64,000 bases of DNA, taken from NCBI RefSeq assembly GCF_000243415.2, contig NZ_KI912270.1, positions 6,839,837 through 6,903,836 of the forward strand, in the 5' to 3' direction. The stretch's first letter is position 1, and each line of letters opens with the position of its first letter. A program made the position numbers and the translations under genes. The DNA is from Mycolicibacterium tusciae JS617 (GTDB lineage Bacteria; Actinomycetota; Actinomycetes; Mycobacteriales; Mycobacteriaceae). This document shows, one piece after another, positions 60,758-64,000 of the stretch. Below the pieces are notes generated by a model. It had not been told where the DNA came from. It did not search any database and was given only the letters and a program-made list of their open reading frames with translations.

Positions 60758-62409
60758 GCAGACCGCTGCCCGAACTCAGCTCGCAGAACGAGTTCTTCTG
60801 GACCGCAGGCGGTGACGGCATCCTGCGCATCCAGGAGTGCCGGGACTGCGAAGCGCTGATCCACCCGCCGCAGCCGGTATGTCGATACTGCCGTAGCCGA
60901 AACATGGGTGTACGCGACGTCTCCGGACGCGCCACGCTGTCGGCATTCACCGTCAACCACAGGTTCGGCTTCCCCGACCTACCGCCGCCGTATGTGGTGG
61001 CACAGGTCGCCGTCGTCGAAGATCCGCGAGTGCGGCTGACCACCAACATCGTCGAGTGCGACCCCGAAGAGCTCGAGTTGGGGCAGACGGTCGAGGTCAC
61101 CTTCGACAAGCTCACCGATACCAACGGAGCTGTCTGGCTACCGCTGTTCCGGCCCACCACCGACAAGCGGACCGGCCCGCTGCCCACCGACGAGATCGCG
61201 CCAACGGATTTCGCGCGCCACGTGAGCGCACCGCTGACCACCGCGAAGTTCGAGGAGCACTCGGCGATCACCGGTATCGGCGCGTCCCGGCTGGGCCGCC
61301 GCCTGATGGTGCCGCCGCTGTCGCTGACCATCGATGCGTGCGAAGCCGCCGTCGCCGACGCCGGTTTGACCCTGGACGACATCGACGGGCTCTCGACCTA
61401 CCCGGGACTGGACATCGCCGGCATGGGCGAAGGCGGCGTGACGGCACTCGAGGGTGCGCTCGGTATCCGCCCGACGTGGATCAACGGCGGCATGGACACT
61501 TTCGGTCCAGGCGGATCCGTCATCGCCGCCATGATGGCCATCGCGACCGGCATGGCGCGGCATGTGCTGTGCTTCCGCACGTTGTGGGAAGCGACGTTCC
61601 AGCAGCTGATGAAAGAAGGCAAGGCCAGCCCTCCCGGTGGACCACGCACATCCAGTTGGCAGATGCCCTTCGGTGCCACGTCGGCGGCGCATGTGCTTGC
61701 GCTCAACGCGCAGAGACACTTTCAGCGTTATGGGACGACACGGGAGACGCTGGGATGGATCGCGCTGAATCAGCGCGCCAACGCCGCGCTGAACCCTACG
61801 GCGATCTACCGCGATCCGATGACCATGGACGACTATCTGAACGCCCGGCCGATCACGACGCCGTTCGGGCTCTACGACTGCGACGTCCCGTGCGACGGCG
61901 CCGTGGCGGTGATCGTGTCGGCCGTCGACGCCGCCAGGGACATGCCGCGCAAGCCGGTGCTGTTTGAAGCAGTCGGTACCCAGATCGTCGAACGCACCGA
62001 CTGGGACCAAACCACGATGACCCACGAACCTCAGGTGCTGGGCCAGGCCGCCCACCTGTGGACGCGAACGTCACTGCGGCCCAAGGATGTCGACGTGGCA
62101 GAGCTATACGACGGTTTCTCGTTCAACTGCCTGTCGTGGCTGGAAGCGCTCGGCTTCTGCGGTATCGGCGAGGCGAAGGACTTCCTCGACGGTGGAAAGT
62201 CCATCGCCCGCGACGGTGTGATCCCGCTCAACACCCACGGCGGCCAGCTCTCCCACGGCCGCACGCACGGCATGGGCCTTGTTTACGAAGCGGTCACCCA
62301 GTTGCGCGGCGACGCCGGCGAACGCCAGGTGAAAGACGCCCGCGTCGCGGTGGTAAGCAGCGGCGGCCTCACGCCCAGTGGTGCGATCCTGATGCGGACA
62401 GACGGGTGA
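60754..62409 (+). CDS. Fused DUF35-thiolase protein lacking the nucleophilic Cys
   Basis: 551 residues from TTG 60754. Residues 1-130 are a DUF35 domain: zinc ribbon with Cys29, Cys32, Cys43, Cys46 and an OB fold. Residues about 165-551 are an SCP-x-type thiolase (VADAGLTLDDIDGLSTYPG onward; LNTHGGQLSHGRTHGMG near the end). At the nucleophile position (NACATAAS in the thiolase at 16985) this protein has DTFGPGGS, so Cys is Phe250. Loss of Cys and fusion to DUF35 recall the Ltp2-ChsH2 retroaldolase, encoded there as two proteins. An aldolase acting on a hydroxyacyl-CoA is the likeliest function. Confidence 0.88.
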   Translation: MSRPLPELSSQNEFFWTAGGDGILRIQECRDCEALIHPPQPVCRYCRSRNMGVRDVSGRATLSAFTVNHRFGFPDLPPPYVVAQVAVVEDPRVRLTTNIVECDPEELELGQTVEVTFDKLTDTNGAVWLPLFRPTTDKRTGPLPTDEIAPTDFARHVSAPLTTAKFEEHSAITGIGASRLGRRLMVPPLSLTIDACEAAVADAGLTLDDIDGLSTYPGLDIAGMGEGGVTALEGALGIRPTWINGGMDTFGPGGSVIAAMMAIATGMARHVLCFRTLWEATFQQLMKEGKASPPGGPRTSSWQMPFGATSAAHVLALNAQRHFQRYGTTRETLGWIALNQRANAALNPTAIYRDPMTMDDYLNARPITTPFGLYDCDVPCDGAVAVIVSAVDAARDMPRKPVLFEAVGTQIVERTDWDQTTMTHEPQVLGQAAHLWTRTSLRPKDVDVAELYDGFSFNCLSWLEALGFCGIGEAKDFLDGGKSIARDGVIPLNTHGGQLSHGRTHGMGLVYEAVTQLRGDAGERQVKDARVAVVSSGGLTPSGAILMRTDG

Positions 62410-63296
62410 CCGAGGTCCGCCCACGCGTCGTCTTCGTCGACGGCGTGCCGATGTCCGGCCTCGTCGCCGCCGTAGAGGAGCCGAAGGCCGTCGTCGTCGC
62501 CTTCCACGGAGGATCAAGTACGGCAGCCTATTTCGATTGCCCCGGGCACCCGTCGTTGTCGCTGCTGCGGATGGGAGCCGACAACGGCTACACCGTGGTG
62601 GCGCTCGATCGGCCCGGGTACGGGAGTTCTGCGCCCTACCCAGACGCCATGGAACGCCCCGAACAGCGCATCGCGCTGACCTACGGGGCCATCGACAAGA
62701 TCCTCGGCGCCAACGCCCGTGGAGCCGGCTTGTTTCTCGTCGGCCACTCCGCCGGTTGCGAGCTGGCGGTGCGAATGGCCACAGATGATCGGGCCGAGCA
62801 AGAACGCGTCATCGGTCTCGAGTTGGCGGGCACCGGGATGCAGTACGACGCGGCAATGGCGGAGATCATGAAAGCGGCGACGGCGACCGGCCGTCCGACC
62901 GGGCTGCGTGAGGTGCTCTGGCAGCCCGCGGAGCTGTATCCGCCCGATGTGTTGTCCGGCATGACGAACTCGTCGACCGGCGCCCTTTACGAGGTGGGCA
63001 TGACGAGAAGCTGGCCGCGGCAAGACTTTCCCGCGCTTGCACCGCAGGTTCGGGTGCCGGTGCAGTTCAGTGCCGCTGAGCACGAGCGGGTGTGGCGATC
63101 GGATGCGGATGCCATGGCGCAGATCGCCGCCATGTTCACCGCGTCGCCGCGATTCGTGACCAATGAGCAACCGGGCACCGGACACAATATGTCCTTATCG
63201 CTGCGCGCAGCGGCTTACCACGGCTCCGTGCTGGCGTTCGTCGAGGAATGCGTTGTTGCGCAGAGGAACACATCAGAAGCAATGGAGGCGGGTTGA
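62406..63296 (+). CDS. Alpha/beta hydrolase
   Basis: 296 residues from GTG 62406, overlapping the thiolase stop as GTGA. VVVAFHGGSSTAAYFDCPGHP, VVALDRPGYGSS, nucleophile elbow FLVGHSAGCELA (GxSxG), and a catalytic His in NEQPGTGHNMSLSL close to the C-terminus. It is a typical thioesterase or C-C hydrolase fold with intact triad. It overlaps the next dehydrogenase by one base. Confidence 0.88.
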   Translation: MTEVRPRVVFVDGVPMSGLVAAVEEPKAVVVAFHGGSSTAAYFDCPGHPSLSLLRMGADNGYTVVALDRPGYGSSAPYPDAMERPEQRIALTYGAIDKILGANARGAGLFLVGHSAGCELAVRMATDDRAEQERVIGLELAGTGMQYDAAMAEIMKAATATGRPTGLREVLWQPAELYPPDVLSGMTNSSTGALYEVGMTRSWPRQDFPALAPQVRVPVQFSAAEHERVWRSDADAMAQIAAMFTASPRFVTNEQPGTGHNMSLSLRAAAYHGSVLAFVEECVVAQRNTSEAMEAG

Positions 63297-64000
63297 TGCG
63301 CGTCGGATTCATCGGATTGGGCAGTCAGGGTGGGCCCATGGCCCGTCGGATCGCCGAAGGCGGATTCTCCACGACGCTGTGGGCGCGCAGGGCGGCCAGC
63401 CTCGAACCGTATGCCGATACCGCGGCGAAGTCTGCAGCTTCGCCCGCTGAGCTGGCCGCCGCCAGCGATCTGGTTTGCCTTTGCGTGGTCGGTGATGACG
63501 ACGTGCGCGAGGTGCTATATGGCGAGACGGGTGTACTGGCTGGGCTCGCCGAGGGTGGCATCGTGGCCATTCACAGCACTGTGCATCCCGACACCTGTAG
63601 GGAGATCGCCGACAAGGCTGCCGCACAGGGTGTTTCGGTAATCGACGCTCCGGTTAGCGGTGGAGCGCCCGCCGTCGAGGAAGGCAAGCTGCTGGTTATG
63701 GTTGGCGGTGACGAGGAGACCGCCGAGAGGTGTCGCCCGGTGTTCGCGACCTACGCCGATCCGATCGTTCATCTCGGCCCGCTGGGCAGTGGGCAAGTCA
63801 CCAAGATCCTCAACAACCTGCTCTTCACCGCCAACCTCGGCAGCGCCCTGAGCACGCTGGATCTGGGTGAGTCTCTCGGCATCCCCCGAATGCGTTTGGC
63901 CGAGGTGCTCAACGGCGGTTCGGCCACCAGCAAGGCGCTGGGCAGCATTGCCATCTTCGGCGGCACCGTCGAGGGGCTAGCGCCGATCGCGGGTGCACTG
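63296..64000 (+). CDS. NAD(P)-dependent beta-hydroxyacid dehydrogenase (3-hydroxyisobutyrate dehydrogenase family), 3' partial
   Basis: Starts at ATG 63296, sharing its A with the TGA of the hydrolase; 235 codons are visible and the frame is still open at the window edge (the family usually has about 290 residues). Rossmann motif VGFIGLGSQGGPMARRI, substrate site IDAPVSGGAPAVEEGKLLVMVGG, and the catalytic Lys in LGSGQVTKILNNLLF. It oxidises a 3-hydroxyacid or reduces the semialdehyde; relation to the preceding aldolase-like thiolase is plausible. Confidence 0.9.
   Translation, partial: MRVGFIGLGSQGGPMARRIAEGGFSTTLWARRAASLEPYADTAAKSAASPAELAAASDLVCLCVVGDDDVREVLYGETGVLAGLAEGGIVAIHSTVHPDTCREIADKAAAQGVSVIDAPVSGGAPAVEEGKLLVMVGGDEETAERCRPVFATYADPIVHLGPLGSGQVTKILNNLLFTANLGSALSTLDLGESLGIPRMRLAEVLNGGSATSKALGSIAIFGGTVEGLAPIAGAL

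Noticed and set aside
62058-62405. Extension of the alpha/beta hydrolase frame upstream of 62406
   Set aside because: It is Arg/His-rich shadow sequence of the thiolase gene; GTGA coupling gives the real start.
1-64000. CRISPR arrays, tRNA or rRNA genes, transposases, phage genes
   Set aside because: None seen: no regularly spaced repeats, no tRNA-like cloverleaf sequence recognised, and no transposase or integrase motifs in any supported frame.

Overview
The window looks like a chromosomal segment of a fast-growing environmental mycobacterium (Mycolicibacterium-like). The reasons are high-GC coding bias, frequent GTG/TTG starts, a complete yrbEA-yrbEB-mceA-F operon with Mce-associated membrane proteins, FadD/FadE/SCP-x thiolase families, a mycofactocin-type SDR, P450s with [3Fe-4S] ferredoxins and an F420-type LLM oxidoreductase. 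I saw no rRNA, tRNA, CRISPR array, IS element or phage gene.

Layout. 1-6.8 kb: the 3' part of a polyamine-type ABC uptake operon (binding protein cut by the left edge, two permeases), a MerR regulator, an MFS transporter, an LtrA-like membrane protein and decayed gene debris. 6.8-9.8 kb: an IspD-family cytidylyltransferase converging on an operon of two Mce-associated membrane proteins plus a second IspD homologue whose active-site motifs are lost. 9.9-18.1 kb: two acyl-CoA synthetases, an amidohydrolase, enoyl-CoA hydratase, VOC and SnoaL-like proteins, and a DUF35/thiolase pair. 18.2-21.7 kb: small secreted proteins, a TetR regulator and a P450. 21.7-34.3 kb: the mce transporter operon, preceded on the same strand by a CoA-transferase and an aldehyde dehydrogenase. 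34.6-38.3 kb: SDR, mycofactocin-type SDR, ferredoxin, P450 and a secreted protein. 38.8-45.1 kb: a module with looser codon use (SDR, esterase, FprB-like reductase, P450, TetR) that may be acquired. 45.3-54.7 kb: a nine-gene minus-strand operon of three acyl-CoA dehydrogenases, enoyl-CoA hydratase, SDR, LLM oxidoreductase, sulfotransferase, TIM-barrel protein and DUF1214 protein. 54.9-64 kb: two amidohydrolases, Rieske protein and hydrolase; then a NuoF-like flavoprotein, ferredoxin, fused DUF35-thiolase, hydrolase and a beta-hydroxyacid dehydrogenase cut by the right edge.

Taken together this reads as a regulon for uptake (Mce), oxidation (P450s, SDRs, ALDH), CoA activation (FadDs, CaiB-type transferase), beta-oxidation (FadEs, hydratases, thiolases) and ring or C-C bond cleavage (amidohydrolases, hydrolases, aldolase-like thiolase) of a hydrophobic, probably alicyclic or isoprenoid, substrate. 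The substrate cannot be read from the sequence.

The most notable non-coding signal is a recurring palindrome, GAGAAT-N3-ATTCTC, sitting 15-50 bp upstream of genes from 9.8 to 54.8 kb. It suggests one repressor controls most of the window. Other points of note are the IspD-like pseudoenzyme tied to Mce-associated proteins, a thiolase with its nucleophilic Cys replaced by Phe and fused to its DUF35 partner, and an identical 30-bp element in front of two genes.
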